From positions 402,001-466,000 of the forward strand of contig JAODUP010000014.1 in assembly GCA_025642065.1 (NCBI GenBank): a stretch of DNA of 64,000 nt, in the 5' to 3' direction. The position numbers and the translations under genes are program-made. A model generated the notes under the pieces. It was not told the DNA's origin and did not search any database. It saw only the letters and a program-made list of their open reading frames with translations. This DNA is from Paralvinella palmiformis (Eukaryota; Annelida; Polychaeta; Terebellida; Alvinellidae). Of the stretch, positions 37,401-47,558 are shown piece by piece. Position 1 is the stretch's first letter; each line of letters begins with the position of its first letter.

Positions 37401-38109
37401 TCTAGTGCCTGATCATTTTTTCTTATGAGTAAACACCTATACGTTCTTGATTGTTAAATATTTTGCCTTCGAATTTTTAAATATGCAAAGCTCTTAATTG
37501 TCATCCAAGTTGGGGAAAAGCATAATGTATTAATATGCAAATTGGAGATTTTAAGATCTTGTAATAACTGGGAGATCTGTGTCATCAAATACTATGGTAT
37601 ATACAATAGCTCTCAATTATAAGATTTTTTCAACTAAACTACTGCTGCCTTATTGGTATTATATTCATATTTCCATTTTTTTAATAAATTGGGGTTTATA
37701 AAAATCATCAATGTTATATTGTGCTGTTTATTTGCTAGCCCAAACCTGTACCATGGTCAAAACAAAAAGAACAAAAGGAAAAACGAAAACACAGGAAGTT
37801 GTTAAAACACAGAAAAAGAAAGACATTTAACGACGCCGAGGTTGATGAATTGAATAACGATGTTAGGCTCGTGAAGAAGCTTAAAAAGGGAAAGGTGTGT
37901 TGCTATCATATGGTAAACTGGATTATCTGAAATTTTCATTTTCTTATCTAATGGAAAGAACGTAACCATCATAACAGTTATGGTTTGTTTACTAAGTGCT
38001 TGTGTTCAGAGAAATTGTTACCATAGTGATTGTTTATTTGTTTTGGCTGTTTCAGATATCGGCAGAAAACTTTGACAAAGAAATGAATTTGGAAGAAGCG
38101 AATGGATAA
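20186..38109 (+). CDS. DDX55: DEAD-box ATP-dependent RNA helicase DDX55 (Spb4-like)
   Basis: Sixteen exons join in frame to 579 aa plus stop: 20186-20281, 24504-24641, 26648-26802, 27292-27382, 27530-27585, 29159-29351, 30298-30422, 30535-30621, 30785-30877, 31215-31329, 31705-31784, 34488-34576, 34955-35081, 36408-36492, 37739-37894, 38056-38109. All introns are GT-AG. Helicase motifs in order: Q motif GFDKMTPVQ (24-32), Walker A AVTGSGKT (49-56), Ia PTREL (86-90), Ib TPGR (137-140), DEAD (166-169), SAT (197-199), [10 protein letters not shown] (320-328), [10 protein letters not shown] (349-356). Then the Spb4-type region ([18 protein letters not shown]) and a Lys-rich tail. In yeast and human the family acts in 60S ribosomal-subunit assembly in the nucleolus. 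Motif V has Gly where the human protein has Ala, and the tail ends [14 protein letters not shown], slightly shorter than human (600 aa). Introns hold many repeats. Confidence 0.96.
20385..20730. repeat. CTAG-rich low-complexity block in DDX55 intron 1
   Basis: About eleven CTAG tetramers, often as CTAGAC or ACTAGT, clustered within about 340 bases, interspersed with TATTA-rich sequence. Confidence 0.7.
22231..22320. repeat. Tandem AACTGTAA-type repeat in DDX55 intron 1
   Basis: Repeated ACTGTAAAATAC / AACTGTAATAACTG words, about seven copies with variable spacing. It may be the edge of an unnamed element. Confidence 0.6.
23023..23078. repeat. Hairpin around a (TA)n tract in DDX55 intron 1
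   Basis: GTTCACAG...TGTTTTATA on the left and TATAAAACACTGTGAAC on the right are inverted, with a TA run between. A miniature inverted-repeat structure. Confidence 0.7.
23551..23741 (-). mobile_element. SINE-B copy (second tRNA-derived family)
   Basis: Read on the minus strand: CCGCCTCTATGGTCTAATGG then GTAAG (A box), and about 50 bases later GGTTCGAATACCGG (B box), then GCCATGGCACTATAG, and a tail shared with the 32701-32888 copy (TAATTCTAAAT and AATTTACAATA on the plus strand). Different from SINE-A in body and tail. Confidence 0.75.
24060..24205. repeat. AATTGGAATT-rich repeat, copy 1 (DDX55 intron 1)
   Basis: Begins ACCAAACAAGGGGTCAATTC and continues with many GGAATTG/CAATTCC words. The start is shared with 26932-27190. 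Self-complementary words suggest a foldback-type element. Confidence 0.55.
26932..27190. repeat. AATTGGAATT-rich repeat, copy 2 (DDX55 intron 3)
   Basis: Begins ACCAAACAAGGGGTCAATAT, matching the start of 24060-24205, and ends near CCCCCTTTGAAATTTGGAAT, which is roughly the inverse of its start. Confidence 0.55.
27965..28029 (+). mobile_element. SINE-A 3' fragment in DDX55 intron 5
   Basis: Only the 3' part: GGCCCATTTAGCCTACC, GTGCACAAACGTAGCC, then the CATCAATCATCATCATC tail. The tRNA head is absent. Confidence 0.85.
28936..29119 (+). mobile_element. SINE-A copy close to the DDX55 exon 6 acceptor
   Basis: A box TGGTCTAACTGGTAG and intact B box GTTCGAATC. Direct repeats with two mismatches flank it (28921-28935 CCTTCTTTCTGTAAA; 29120-29134 CCTTCTCTCCGTAAA). 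Only 24 bases separate the second repeat from exon 6 at 29159. Confidence 0.9.
29617..29660. repeat. (TA)n-type tract, DDX55 intron 6
   Basis: Interrupted TA/TG/CA alternation (TATATACATATGTATATATG and on). Confidence 0.85.
30071..30114. repeat. (GT)n(TA)n microsatellite, DDX55 intron 6
   Basis: Short GT run then about 28 bases of TA repeat. Confidence 0.95.
31382..31502. repeat. Two (TA)n tracts, DDX55 intron 10
   Basis: TA runs at about 31382-31418 and 31481-31502, separated by unique sequence. Confidence 0.9.
32334..32540 (-). mobile_element. SINE-C 3' module, reversed, DDX55 intron 11
   Basis: Reverse complement of 19186-19360: GGGGAGAATCCCCAGGCTGT on the left, GTGGTTGAGAAAT, GGGGAGCAGTACGGAAAGATGG, and GTTTTTAACGTCCCCCTTTA on the right. 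The tRNA-like head is absent. Confidence 0.8.
32701..32888 (-). mobile_element. SINE-B copy, DDX55 intron 11
   Basis: Read on the minus strand: CCCCTCTATAGCCTAGTGGG then TAAG (A box), later GATCGAATCCCGGCC (B box), GCCATGGCACTATAG, and the tail with TAATTCTAAATAAATTTACA on the plus strand. Same family as 23551-23741. Confidence 0.78.
33085..33205 (+). repeat. Possible diverged SINE with a SINE-A-like core
   Basis: GTCTGAAGGGTGTTTTATCT followed by CATTACCTTTC resembles the SINE-A middle, but the head and tail do not match. A chimeric or very old copy is possible. Confidence 0.35.
34922..34954 (+). other. Optional 33-nt extension of DDX55 exon 13
   Basis: Two acceptors lie 33 nt apart: CTATTCCAG/ATGATCC ends at 34921 and TTCTTTTTCAG/ATTTAG ends at 34954. 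Both start with AT, so both keep the frame with exon 12. Using the first adds 11 residues ([11 protein letters not shown]) and gives ...[17 protein letters not shown]. Using the second gives ...KNLDIG, closer to human KDLDF. The downstream acceptor has the better pyrimidine tract, and it was used for the 579-aa model. Confidence 0.55.
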
Positions 38110-38255
38110 TTACTTTTTGACCAAGCTATCTAAAGTGTTAGTGTACTCTCTGTCTCTTTCTTTCTCTCTCTGTGTCTGTGTGTGTGTGTGTATATGTGTA
38201 ATGCAAAGTTGATTTATTATTTTTAAAGCAGCAAAGCCGTTGTGAATTGATTGCA

Positions 38256-38261
38256 AATAAA
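38256..38261 (+). terminator. Poly(A) signal of DDX55
   Basis: AATAAA about 150 bases past the stop codon at 38107-38109. Confidence 0.65.
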
Positions 38262-38761
38262 CTAAATTATGATAATACTGATGCGATTATTAGTACCCTC
38301 TTATAGACACAGATGTATATTATTATTAGGTAAACAATCAACATTGAGTAGGCTTGTTTTTATGGAACAAGTACATACGCTGATAGTTTACCAACAAATA
38401 TTGTTTGCAAGTATGTTGTTGATTGAGAATAGTATTCTGTCTGTTGAACAGGTATATAAATATCTTGTATGGATTTAAGAAAGTTGTATGTGGACTATCA
38501 TTTTGAGGTCACAATATTTTAAATTGCATATAATGTAAAACTAATAATACTAATAATATGCATATGAATGTCCTAAACCTTTGTTTATCATTAATGGCTT
38601 GATGCTGGTGAACTAATAACATATTGATGAATGGATCCTGATTGAAGGTTTTCTGGACCCTGGTCAGTTCATGACACTTATACTCAAAAACTCATCATGA
38701 GTCACCAACCAGCTAATACTACCAGATCCGATACTACTCCTTTCTGTCTCTCCATTGAACA

Positions 38762-38957
38762 AGGGACACCTCTGTGATCTATTTGGTAGTGCATTGGACC
38801 ACAGATCACTACCACCCGTGTTCAAATCTCGGGAGTGGGCATATCTGAAGGGTGTTTCATCTTTGACTTCGCTTCATTACTTTTGGAGGTCGCCCAGCCC
38901 ATTTAGCCTACTGTGTGCGCAAAAGGGGCCGTAAAAACATCAATCATCATCAAAGTT
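38762..38957 (+). mobile_element. SINE-A copy downstream of DDX55
   Basis: Head GGACACCTCTGTGATCTATT (mutated A box), B box GTTCAAATC, full body and CATCAATCATCATC tail. A bare tail fragment of the same family (CACAAAAGTGGCCATAAAAC) follows at about 39017-39050. Confidence 0.87.
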
Positions 38958-39369
38958 ATCTGTAAGCAGGTCAGAACACAATGGTTATGGCCACGTGGCA
39001 TCCTGACTTACACCCATCACAAAAGTGGCCATAAAACATTAATCAATCTGTATGATATTAGGCTGTGGGCTTTTAACCAGTATTAATTGACCAATACTAA
39101 TTAAACATTCTTTGCAATATATTGAATTATTGATACATATCTGGTTAGAAAATAGCATAACACGAAGTTTTTATTTCTACCAGTATGTGTTTAACTTTAA
39201 ATATAAAAACTCCTGTACTTATAATCCTGGATTACACAATCCAGCCTGTGATCGGCGCCAGAACAACCCAGCCACATACCATGATTTATAGTTAAATTAA
39301 CCTCGTGGATTCCTCACAAACTAGATTGATGATACCTAAAGAATGGGCACACACACACACATGTATATA

Positions 39370-39486
39370 TGTTAATTTAAGCTGTATAATCAGGTAATGT
39401 GTATTAAATCTCAGCTAGCAATAGACGTATTGCCTGAGTATTTCAGGTAATATACATATTATCTGATTATACAGATTAACTTAACA
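39370..39486. repeat. Miniature inverted-repeat element (hairpin)
   Basis: Arm 39370-39406 (TGTTAATTTAAGCTGTATAA then TCAGGTAAT...) pairs with 39448-39486 (...ATCTGATTATACAGATTAAC then TTAACA), about 38 bp with a few mismatches and a 41-base loop. TA-rich sequence flanks both sides, as expected for TA-targeting MITEs. Confidence 0.75.
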
Positions 39487-39505
39487 CATATATATATATA
39501 TATTG

Positions 39506-40484
39506 TGGTGTGTGATGAATGTTTTCATAAAAGGTTTAAGTATAACAGATTGATTTTATCACTATTGGGGTGATACTACATGCCATTCGTTTTATCACTT
39601 AAAATGTTTAAGAAGTCGTATACCAAAACACAACTTATATTTGTTTATATCTTCACTGTTTATGTCTCACATTCCACACCACACAGTGGAAGTTCATTAG
39701 GGAGATTTTGCATGAATACATAAAATAATTTTAACCTAGCAGTTAATTACTGCAGTGTAACAACATAGAGTTACCTGTTTGATGAAATGAAGTTTCTGGA
39801 CATGAATAAATACCCGCAAAGAAATATAGAAGTAGTTGTGATTATGCTATTATGTGCTTATATCTAACCTAACATCTGAGATGGGAATAAACACATTATG
39901 CATGTGGAAAAACTGATCTAAGCAAATAAACAGTAAATTATGACTTTTTATAGAACTTGCTGTTACAAATCTGGGTAGGTATTTAGATCACCAAGTTGAA
40001 ATACAATAACACAGAATAAAAAACTAATTAATTAGCAATTTAGATTTGTTATATGCAGGTGATACACGACTTTTTATCTAGTGTATCCAGTGTCGCATGT
40101 ATAATGACCATCAGTGTATGTGTTAAGTTACCAGGTACTGCAAGTGGTAATTAAACTGAATAAAATCTAACAATCGGGTTCTAAGCATTATGCACAAAAA
40201 GGCCAATGTTGTGTGTATGTGTGTGTGTGAACGAAACATGTAACCATAGATAAATGCGAACATGATGTGTGTGAACTTGAACATTGTATGCAAATCAAAG
40301 GTTAAGTATTTCATTAATAAACGGCATTTGTTTTGCCGATAGCAAGAACCTGTACCGGATTATCCTGAAGAAAATCCAGTACAATTATCAACAAATAGAG
40401 GCAGTATTCGGTGTGCATAGCAAGAGAAATCAACATTGATTATTATATTGTTCTGGATCACTTGTTGAATTGAGAAAGACAGAC
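39506..40484. other. Unassigned, upstream of the Ig-domain gene
   Basis: No exon or recognised repeat apart from a short TG run at about 40208-40229. It presumably includes the promoter and 5' leader of the gene starting at 40485. Confidence 0.4.
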
Positions 40485-41573
40485 ATGGGAGATATAAGGT
40501 GGGAAAGCACTTAATTGTATGTTTTCATAAATGCTCATGTCTTGCTGGTGAGTGGGCGCCTCAGTGGTCCAGCGGTAGCGTGTTGGACCACAGATCACTA
40601 CCACCCGTGTTCGAATCTCGGCGTGGTCATATCTGAAGGTTGTTTCATCTTTAATTTCCCTTCATTACCTTTGGAGGTCGCTCGGCCCATTTAGCCTACC
40701 ATGTGGACAAAGTGGCCGTAAAACATCAATCAATCATCATCAATCATGTTACTGGTGAGTGAAATGCTTGCTTCTTTTAATACGTGTTTTATATAGAAGA
40801 TTAAACGGTTATGGAGCATACATTCCCCCCCCCATTGCATTATAGATGATAGCATTATAATGACATTCATTCCAGTAACGTCGATCAACGCTTAAACCAT
40901 GCAATACAGTTATTTTCTTTTGTGTTTTTTTTCCTGCTGAAGGGAGGCAGTTGTGATAGCCATCGTTGTAGCTGTCGCAGTGAGTACTCTTGCATCTGTG
41001 GCAGAAAGTCGGAATGACAGCACAGTGCGCATAGATCAGTACGGTGAGTCCGTGATGTTGACTTGCACCGAACGCGACGATGTAACGTTTAATCATTGGC
41101 TGCTACCGGATATCGAAACCATTGTGGATCAGTCATACTCCGACCAACAGGTAGCGCTGTTATCTAACTGGTCATTATACATATCGCGTGTTGAGAGGGA
41201 GCATCTCGGAGACTACATCTGCAGCGTTGTGGACGAGACCAACAAGAGGCCAGTTTATTACAAGATACACCTCTACCTGTATAGTCCAACAATCTGGGAA
41301 ATATATCGGCACAATTTTGTTATCGGAGGAAGTGCCGCCGGGATTGTGCTCTTAGTTTTTGTGTTTGTCTGTTCGGTAGATAACTGTAGATATTCAGTAC
41401 GCCAACAGAGGAAGCGGAAACAACGGGATATGGAGATGGTAAAGTGCGACATCACGGGATTTGTTGATGATAACAGCTCTGGAACATTCCAAAATAGTAG
41501 TCGCCATACAGGAAAATACCTGGCTCCAGATGGCACGCTAATAACTAACTTTGGGGCTACATCAACTGAATAG
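40485..41573 (+). CDS. Single-Ig-domain type I membrane protein (not recognised)
   Basis: Two coding exons: 40485-40498 (ATG GGA GAT ATA AG) and 40943-41573, joined by a GT-AG intron (AG/GTGGGA; CTGCTGAAG/GGAGGC) to give 214 aa. The long frame alone begins without an ATG; this join supplies one and completes a hydrophobic signal peptide (VVIAIVVAVAVSTLASVA, about 8-25). One V/I-like Ig domain follows (about 30-118): Cys46, Trp57 and Cys98 in LGDYIC form the usual core. N-glycosylation sites: NDS (29) and NWS (80). A membrane segment spans about 130-150 (FVIGGSAAGIVLLVFVFVCSV), then a basic stop-transfer (RQQRKRKQR) and a tail of about 50 aa with no ITIM-like motif noticed. Probably a cell-surface adhesion or receptor protein; no orthologue is recognised. 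Confidence 0.72.
40553..40747 (+). mobile_element. SINE-A copy in the Ig-gene intron
   Basis: Well preserved: A box TGGTCCAGCGGTAG, B box GTTCGAATC, tail CATCAATCAATCATCATC. Flanking repeat TCATGT...CTGGTGAGTG at about 40536-40554 and 40744-40761, with a small gap. It fills much of the 444-base intron. Confidence 0.9.
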
Positions 41574-41811
41574 TAATTTTGTCAAGCTATGCAGTGAACT
41601 CTTTTGGGAGAATCCCAGTTTGCTTGTTTACAATGAGCGTATAGCTAAGTAAATTTGTACCAGGAACATTATTCTAAATTTGTTACTTACTAGTCATGAA
41701 TTTATCTGATTGCCTTCTTTCATCTATGATTTAAGGCAATATAAATAGTTACACATATTAAAATTAAAAATTCTGTGTTCCTTAGAACTGCTCAACTAGA
41801 TGAGTAGAATT

Positions 41812-41817
41812 AATAAA
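41812..41817 (+). terminator. Likely poly(A) signal of the Ig-domain gene
   Basis: AATAAA about 240 bases past the stop codon. Confidence 0.5.
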
Positions 41818-41828
41818 TTAATTTCCAT

Positions 41829-41888
41829 ACCTATCTATCTATCTATATATATATATATATATATATATATGTCACACACACACACATA
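41829..41888. repeat. (CTAT)n(TA)n(CA)n microsatellite
   Basis: CTATCTATCTAT, then TA, then CACACA. Confidence 0.93.
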
Positions 41889-43182
41889 TATTCATAAATG
41901 ATTCACGAATGTACTACGCAAACTGTTTGGGAAGGTCTTGCTTTTAAGTTATCCTATAACCATATAGTACATGAGGATGCCTTTTAACGAAGTTAAAACT
42001 ACATCATTAGTCAGTTTAAGTATGTGGGGGGAGGATACATCCTCTTCTTTGTATCACACACAGAAAGCTACGTCACTGAAATTATCAAATCATGGGTCAT
42101 TATAAAAGCTAACCGCAGTATGAGCGCAATGTGAGCTCAAGTAATTGTGACAATATTGACGGTTAAATATAATAATTGACAACGAATTCTTTCGGTGCTG
42201 ATATATAATATGTTGACAAAAAGTAACAAAACATCCCCTTAATAAGTGCTAGCAACCTCTTAATTCATACAGTAAAGAGTCAACATAGGAGCTTGTTCTT
42301 TGTTTTTTTGTTTGACAATTATATTGTCTTGTGTCATTTTTCTTGTGCACTGTGGTAGTTAGGAGATGACACTATCAATCTGAGAAGATGGCAGCTCATT
42401 CTGTATAATATTTATCTAACGACTACTTTTACAAAGTTGATTTACAATTACTCGAGTACGTTTTGATAATGTAATTTGATTCAGTGGCTTTAAAGATAAC
42501 GTTTGCCCTGGTATAGCATTAAATGACGCAGTACGTATATTCTCTGAACAGTTATAAGATATACACAAAGTATAGTGAATAATGCAGACCATATAATATT
42601 TCAGATACACCGTGTGTGGGTCTTTGAAAATACCAGCTAATTATAATAAATAGATCTCTCCAGCTTCAGAAAACCAAGTTAATCGGCTTAGCTAGCATTC
42701 ATAGAGTTATTAATTTCTAGGCTTGGAATGTATAAAAAAAATAATAACAACATCAAGTAGAGCTGCTCCCAGCAGTATGTGTGGAAAGAAGTAACCAAAT
42801 TATTACCAGCATATTCCATGGGGACCAAAACAAAAAGAAAATACATCTGCTCCGTGATCTGACTGAGCTCAGAGCAATATTATATCATAAACCACAGGAA
42901 CATCTGTAACACATAAGAGATAAATATATCAGAAGAGATCAGATCTACATCTTGGGGGTAATTATTCCGCGTTGCCTTGTTTAAAACTAATTTAAATGCC
43001 GCACTTTCTGGTTGATTTTGGGACGGACACGAAGGAAAAGACATATTACTGTTGATCTTTGATATGATCCTTTTCTTGTGAGGATACATTAATTTCTGTG
43101 GAATAAATACATTCCTAATATACTGAACTATATCAAGTAGAAGAATATGTTATAAAGAGCTAACATCAGCGTGGTTTTCATT
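41889..43182. other. Unassigned intergenic sequence
   Basis: AT-rich, no recognised exon or repeat family. Open frames on the minus strand (42416-42610, 42880-43089) show no domain and no splice context. Confidence 0.4.

Positions 43183-43241
<59 letters not shown>
43183..43241. repeat. (CA)n(TA)n(CA)n microsatellite
   Basis: CA run, about 30 bases of TA, CA run. Confidence 0.95.
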
Positions 43242-43242
<1 letters not shown>

Positions 43243-43551
43243 TTCATACATTCACTGGCACTTCTCTCTTTGTGTGTGTGCGTGTTTATATGTAGACCTA
43301 TATTATTTTATTTGAATCCCAACAAGTGGGGAAACAGTACATACATAAAAGCATAACACATGTTCATGTGCATATACTTATATAATCAATAGAAACGAAG
43401 ACTTACATCAATCTGACTAGACCATGCAACAAACTTGGCATTATTGAACATATAAAATGGCATTCAAGTGTGCCTTACGTTTTTATGGTAGAGCCAAAAA
43501 CAGCACTTTCGACCATGACTTAAAATATGTATCATGACATATCACCTACTT

Positions 43552-44135
43552 TGGACGTTAGTGTACGTAGATGTATAGTGGACCCGACATTTGTGTACGG
43601 GGTGTTAGTGCACAAAAAGGTGAACGTTAGCGTACTGGGTATATTAGTGTACGGAAGTTAGTGTGGCTACAGAGATTTAAGCGCACACAAAAGGTGAACG
43701 TTGCTGGGCAACATATTAAAACAATTTACAAAATAAAATACTGTAAAAATTATAACTCGAACCTTTAAAACCATTTAAAAAATAAAACATTGTAAAAACG
43801 TTACTAAAATAATAAAGTCACAAATTGTACACAATTCCAGAGAGAATATCGAAATGTCTATAACTGAAGCCCCCCCCCCAATCTGATAATTGTCATAATT
43901 CCAAAAATAAAATATTCAAAGATCAAGAAACTTCCAAGAGCAATTTTGCAAGTTCTGCAAAGTATTTCAGTGACGTATACGGTATTATTATGCTTTGGAT
44001 TTACTGATATTTTCAATGTACACTGATGTCTGTTACACTAACACTCACGTACACTAAAATAAGGTGCATAAACATTTATGTACAATAACGTCCGTACACT
44101 AACGTCTGTGCACTAATATCCAGTACACTAATTAA
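43552..44135. mobile_element. Foldback-like element with iterated TTAGTGTACG arms
   Basis: The left arm (about 43552-43670) carries about six copies of a TTAGTGTACG-like word. The right arm (about 44028-44135) carries about six copies of the complement CGTACACTAA, with a similar order of variants (GTTAGTGCAC / GTGCACTAA; GGGTGTTA / TAACACCC). The middle (43690-44027) has AT-rich sequence and a C run. No coding capacity. It resembles a foldback or MITE-type DNA element of about 580 bp. Confidence 0.75.
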
Positions 44136-44269
44136 CACCCCCAAATCGATTCCGCGATCATCTGTGTACTCTGAGCACTTTTTCTTGTAACTATCGCAGT
44201 TATGCATCATAAACCCTGATTAAGTAGTAGGCAATATTGTAGCGATTCATTAACGATAAATTGTATTGG

Positions 44270-44325
44270 AGGCCGAGCGACCTCCAGTTCAAAGGTAATG
44301 AGGCGAAGTGAAAATTGAAACGTCC
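44270..44325 (-). mobile_element. SINE-A internal fragment, reversed
   Basis: GGCCGAGCGACCTCC, CAAAGGTAATGAGGCGAAGT and ATTGAAAC match only the middle of the family; both ends are lost. Confidence 0.7.
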
Positions 44326-44920
44326 TTAATTCTGACATCTATCTGATAATAAGTACAGGTGCACAAATGAAGCACACTTACAGATTACTCCTCTTAATCC
44401 CACGTTAAACTTAAATCTTCTACACCAAACCTGAGCGATACAATTTGGGCATATAATATTAAAGAATATTTATCATACAACCAGTACCCATAATCTTAAC
44501 TACACAAATGGACGGCAACACAATTACGTGGACGGCCAAAAACTGCACCGAAGGGGGCCTGTGTCATATTATGTTGATCGAAAATGCCGCATTTTCAGTT
44601 AATATGCCGGTGTCCCCCCCCCCTCTCTATCATTACGCGTGTGTGTGTGTTGGATTATTTTAATCATTTCTGTCCATTTTTGTTGAAACTATATTTTACC
44701 AGTAGAGAACATTACCTTCTTTATTATAAAGAAGGTATAATTAGCTAGCAACTTACACTGCAGCGAAAACTGAAATGGAAACAATTATTCTTCCCAGCAA
44801 CTCAAACTATTAACTTATTTTTAACGAGTGTTTATTTTGGTTTTATGGACAATGATTATATATATATATCCATCGTTGCATTAATGTTGACTAATACTGA
44901 CTACAGTATGAATATCTTTG

Positions 44921-44951
<31 letters not shown>

Positions 44952-45013
44952 ATTGGACTTCTGTTATTCGTCATGCAATTATGTTTATTTACGGTGCTCC
45001 CTGAATAGTTAAC
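44326..45013. other. Unassigned intergenic sequence
   Basis: Contains a C run at about 44611-44622 and a short GT run at 44638-44650. No exon seen. Confidence 0.4.
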
Positions 45014-45194
45014 GGGGCGCCTCCGTCGTCTAGCGGTAGCGTGTGGACCACAGATCACTACCACCCGTGTTCGAATCCCGGCGTGGGCATATCTGAAGGT
45101 TGTTTCGTCTTTCGCTTCGTCTCATTACCTTTGGAAGTCGCTCGGCCCATTTAGCCTACCTTGTGCACAAAAGTGGCCGTAAAACATCAATCGT
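45014..45194 (+). mobile_element. SINE-A copy, near-consensus
   Basis: One of the best-preserved copies: GGGGCGCCTCCGTCGTCTAG head, B box GTTCGAATCCC, full body. Flanking direct repeat ATAGTTAAC at about 45005-45013 and again shortly after the tail (about 45200-45208). Confidence 0.9.
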
Positions 45195-47430
45195 CTCCGG
45201 ATAGTTAACATAGATTCTGGCGAATATTGTTTGTTAGAGATACAACAATCTTAACAACATCTACGACTGAGTTTACTCTCGGGAACCTTATACGTTGAAG
45301 CCAATGGCTGCAGCGAGTTGAGTGCGGCATCCATCCACAAGCCGCCAAGGAATCGATGGTTGCCGCACTTGGTCCGAGTGTGGCCCGCATAACAGGATGC
45401 AGGGTTCGGTCTGAATTGTGTTTTGCCGGAGTCGGCCCACTGTATATGTGCTATCTGGGTAGAGATTATATACAGTGTTAGTTATATCAATATGCATGGT
45501 TGCTTAATTCTCAGCAATAAATTATTAATAAAAAAGGTGTGTTCTGTCATGATATTTAGCAAGCGTTACAAACATCAAAAATATATTTCTTGACTTGAAA
45601 AAATAACGTGAAACGAGTAATACAATTAAGTAAAAACAACAACACGAGAGTAAAGATGAACATAGCACTTTTTATATTAAAATCAGGCACAAACACTTAT
45701 AATTTAAATGAATAAAAGAATCCAATTGCACACGTAAAAATAAATAAAATAAGCTAACACAGATGAATTTATTCGGTAAAACGTTATTTTGCGGGAGTGT
45801 GTCATTTGACCAATAGAATTAAGTGACTAGCTGCGATGAAATCGAAGCACCAGCAGCAAAATTGTTTGCCGAGTACAAGGATGTTCTAGAATCTATATCA
45901 AATACTTGGTGTTGAATTTGTGCAGTTTGCAGCCTTCTTCGCTCGTTTTCCTGGAGATGAAGATGAAAAATAGGGAGAGAACATTTCCTTTACGAAAGTT
46001 CCGGATACATTTTTAAATGTCGAGATAATGCTACCAATGTATACTTGGCGCTCATGGTCACAAATTGTTCTGGAGAACGTTAATTCAGTAAACTGAAGTT
46101 CATTAAGAACAGACTCCTTACTACAACGAGTTATGATAGGCTCAGTTATCTAGCATTGACGAGTATTGAATATTACATTATCAGAGAGATTGACTTCGAC
46201 AAAATGATCAAAGACTTTCCGCAAGTCAAACCTCGTACAAAGTCTGGTCTGTATATATTTGTACTGTACTATATTATTGTTATTACTGATCATGACTGAT
46301 CTGCTTGTTTAATTATTCAGATTCTTTCTATTTGAATAAATTTATTTTATCGATGACTGTAGCTATGTCTTGTATCCTTTTATTTTTTTGTATTCTAGGG
46401 TAAGGTGGGCCTCCACTACTGAAAACTGCCCATGTCTAAATCCGGCGATGCCTGCCCGGCATGGTTAAACCTGCAAGGAGTTAGGTATATAGTTTCCAGA
46501 GTTCTTGAGACAGGCAAACCCCCTCATCATCGGCAAGGTACCAGCACAGAGGGGGTAGTATGACAGTCAATATTAAGGTAAAAAAGTTAAGCTAAAATGT
46601 AGTTTTTCCATGTCAGGCATAATACAAACAAATGAATACAAAGCCATCTGTTTTATAATCACACGAAGCATATTGTATTCACCCATTTGTGATGTTTGTA
46701 GATTGTCATCAAGTATATTATTAATAAATCACAGATACAATCTTGACCATCTGGTTTATTCTCTAAACTGTTTCCGGTCCGTTACAATTCTAAATACCAA
46801 CATTAAGTCCTCGATATAATTAATTGTGGACTGTTATGGATTGACAACATTACACCATTATATTCAATATTATACAACAATATTTCCTTTGTGAGAACAT
46901 AAAGAATTACACAGTTTGAAAATATACAGATAATGTCCTGGCACTCCATTACACCAAAACTAGCATTTCTCTTTGATTATGATGTCAAACAAGAACGAGG
47001 GGTCTAGATCTATCAATCCAACCTGGAACATGCCTTTTCCTCTATTGCCATTGCACGGTGATCTTACAAACTGGACAGCTGTTTTGGGGGGGAGTTTGGT
47101 AATTTCTAGGTTTAGTCTCTGCGGTAATTGTCGTAAAGTTTCATTCCTAATTGAACAAATACTTATATACTCAACACTTACTGAAGCCAGTGAAGGTACT
47201 CCACTGGTTTACCATAGAAAAATATTAAAATTTGAATACAAAAATGTATTAAACGTCGTGCTAAATACATTTTAGGATAAATAAATAACATAAGTCATAA
47301 TTCTCTGTTACCCATGCAACTGTGAGAGTCATAATAGATGCTATACATGGCAATAATCGAGTTTCGCATTATAGAGTCTATCATGTTACTTATCGAATGA
47401 GTAGTAAATGATATATCCCCGTGTTAAATG
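45195..47430. other. Unassigned; upstream flank of TMEM129
   Basis: No recognised gene. A GC-richer block at about 46399-46560 (GGTAAGGTGGGCCTCC, ATGCCTGCCCGGCATGG) could be an unnamed repeat. Frames at 45205-45497 (minus) and 46973-47275 (plus) have no recognisable domain. Confidence 0.4.
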
Positions 47431-47442
47431 CGCCATCTGGCG
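47431..47442. promoter_or_regulatory. CGCCATCTGGCG palindrome upstream of TMEM129
   Basis: A perfect 12-bp palindrome with an E-box-like core about 115 bases before the TMEM129 ATG, in a locally CpG-richer stretch. CATCTGGCG recurs at 52648-52656. Role as a core-promoter element is a guess. Confidence 0.35.
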
Positions 47443-47558
47443 TTTGCCGCACGCCTCACTGGTCGTGGCTGTTCCTTGTTTCTTAACCTTGTGCTTTATT
47501 ATTAGTATTATTATTAATGTAGTTTAACAATTGGAGGTGCCTATAATAACCAGAAAAG

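Noticed and set aside
40953..41573. 206-codon frame as a complete single-exon gene
   Set aside because: Its first codon is GTG, not ATG; the two-exon model gives an ATG and a better signal peptide.
45205..45497. Minus-strand frames containing LVDGCRTQLAAAIG
   Set aside because: No recognised family and no supporting neighbours; left unassigned.
46973..47275. 100-codon plus-strand frame upstream of TMEM129
   Set aside because: No domain, no splice context, no convincing start; AT-rich composition makes chance likely.
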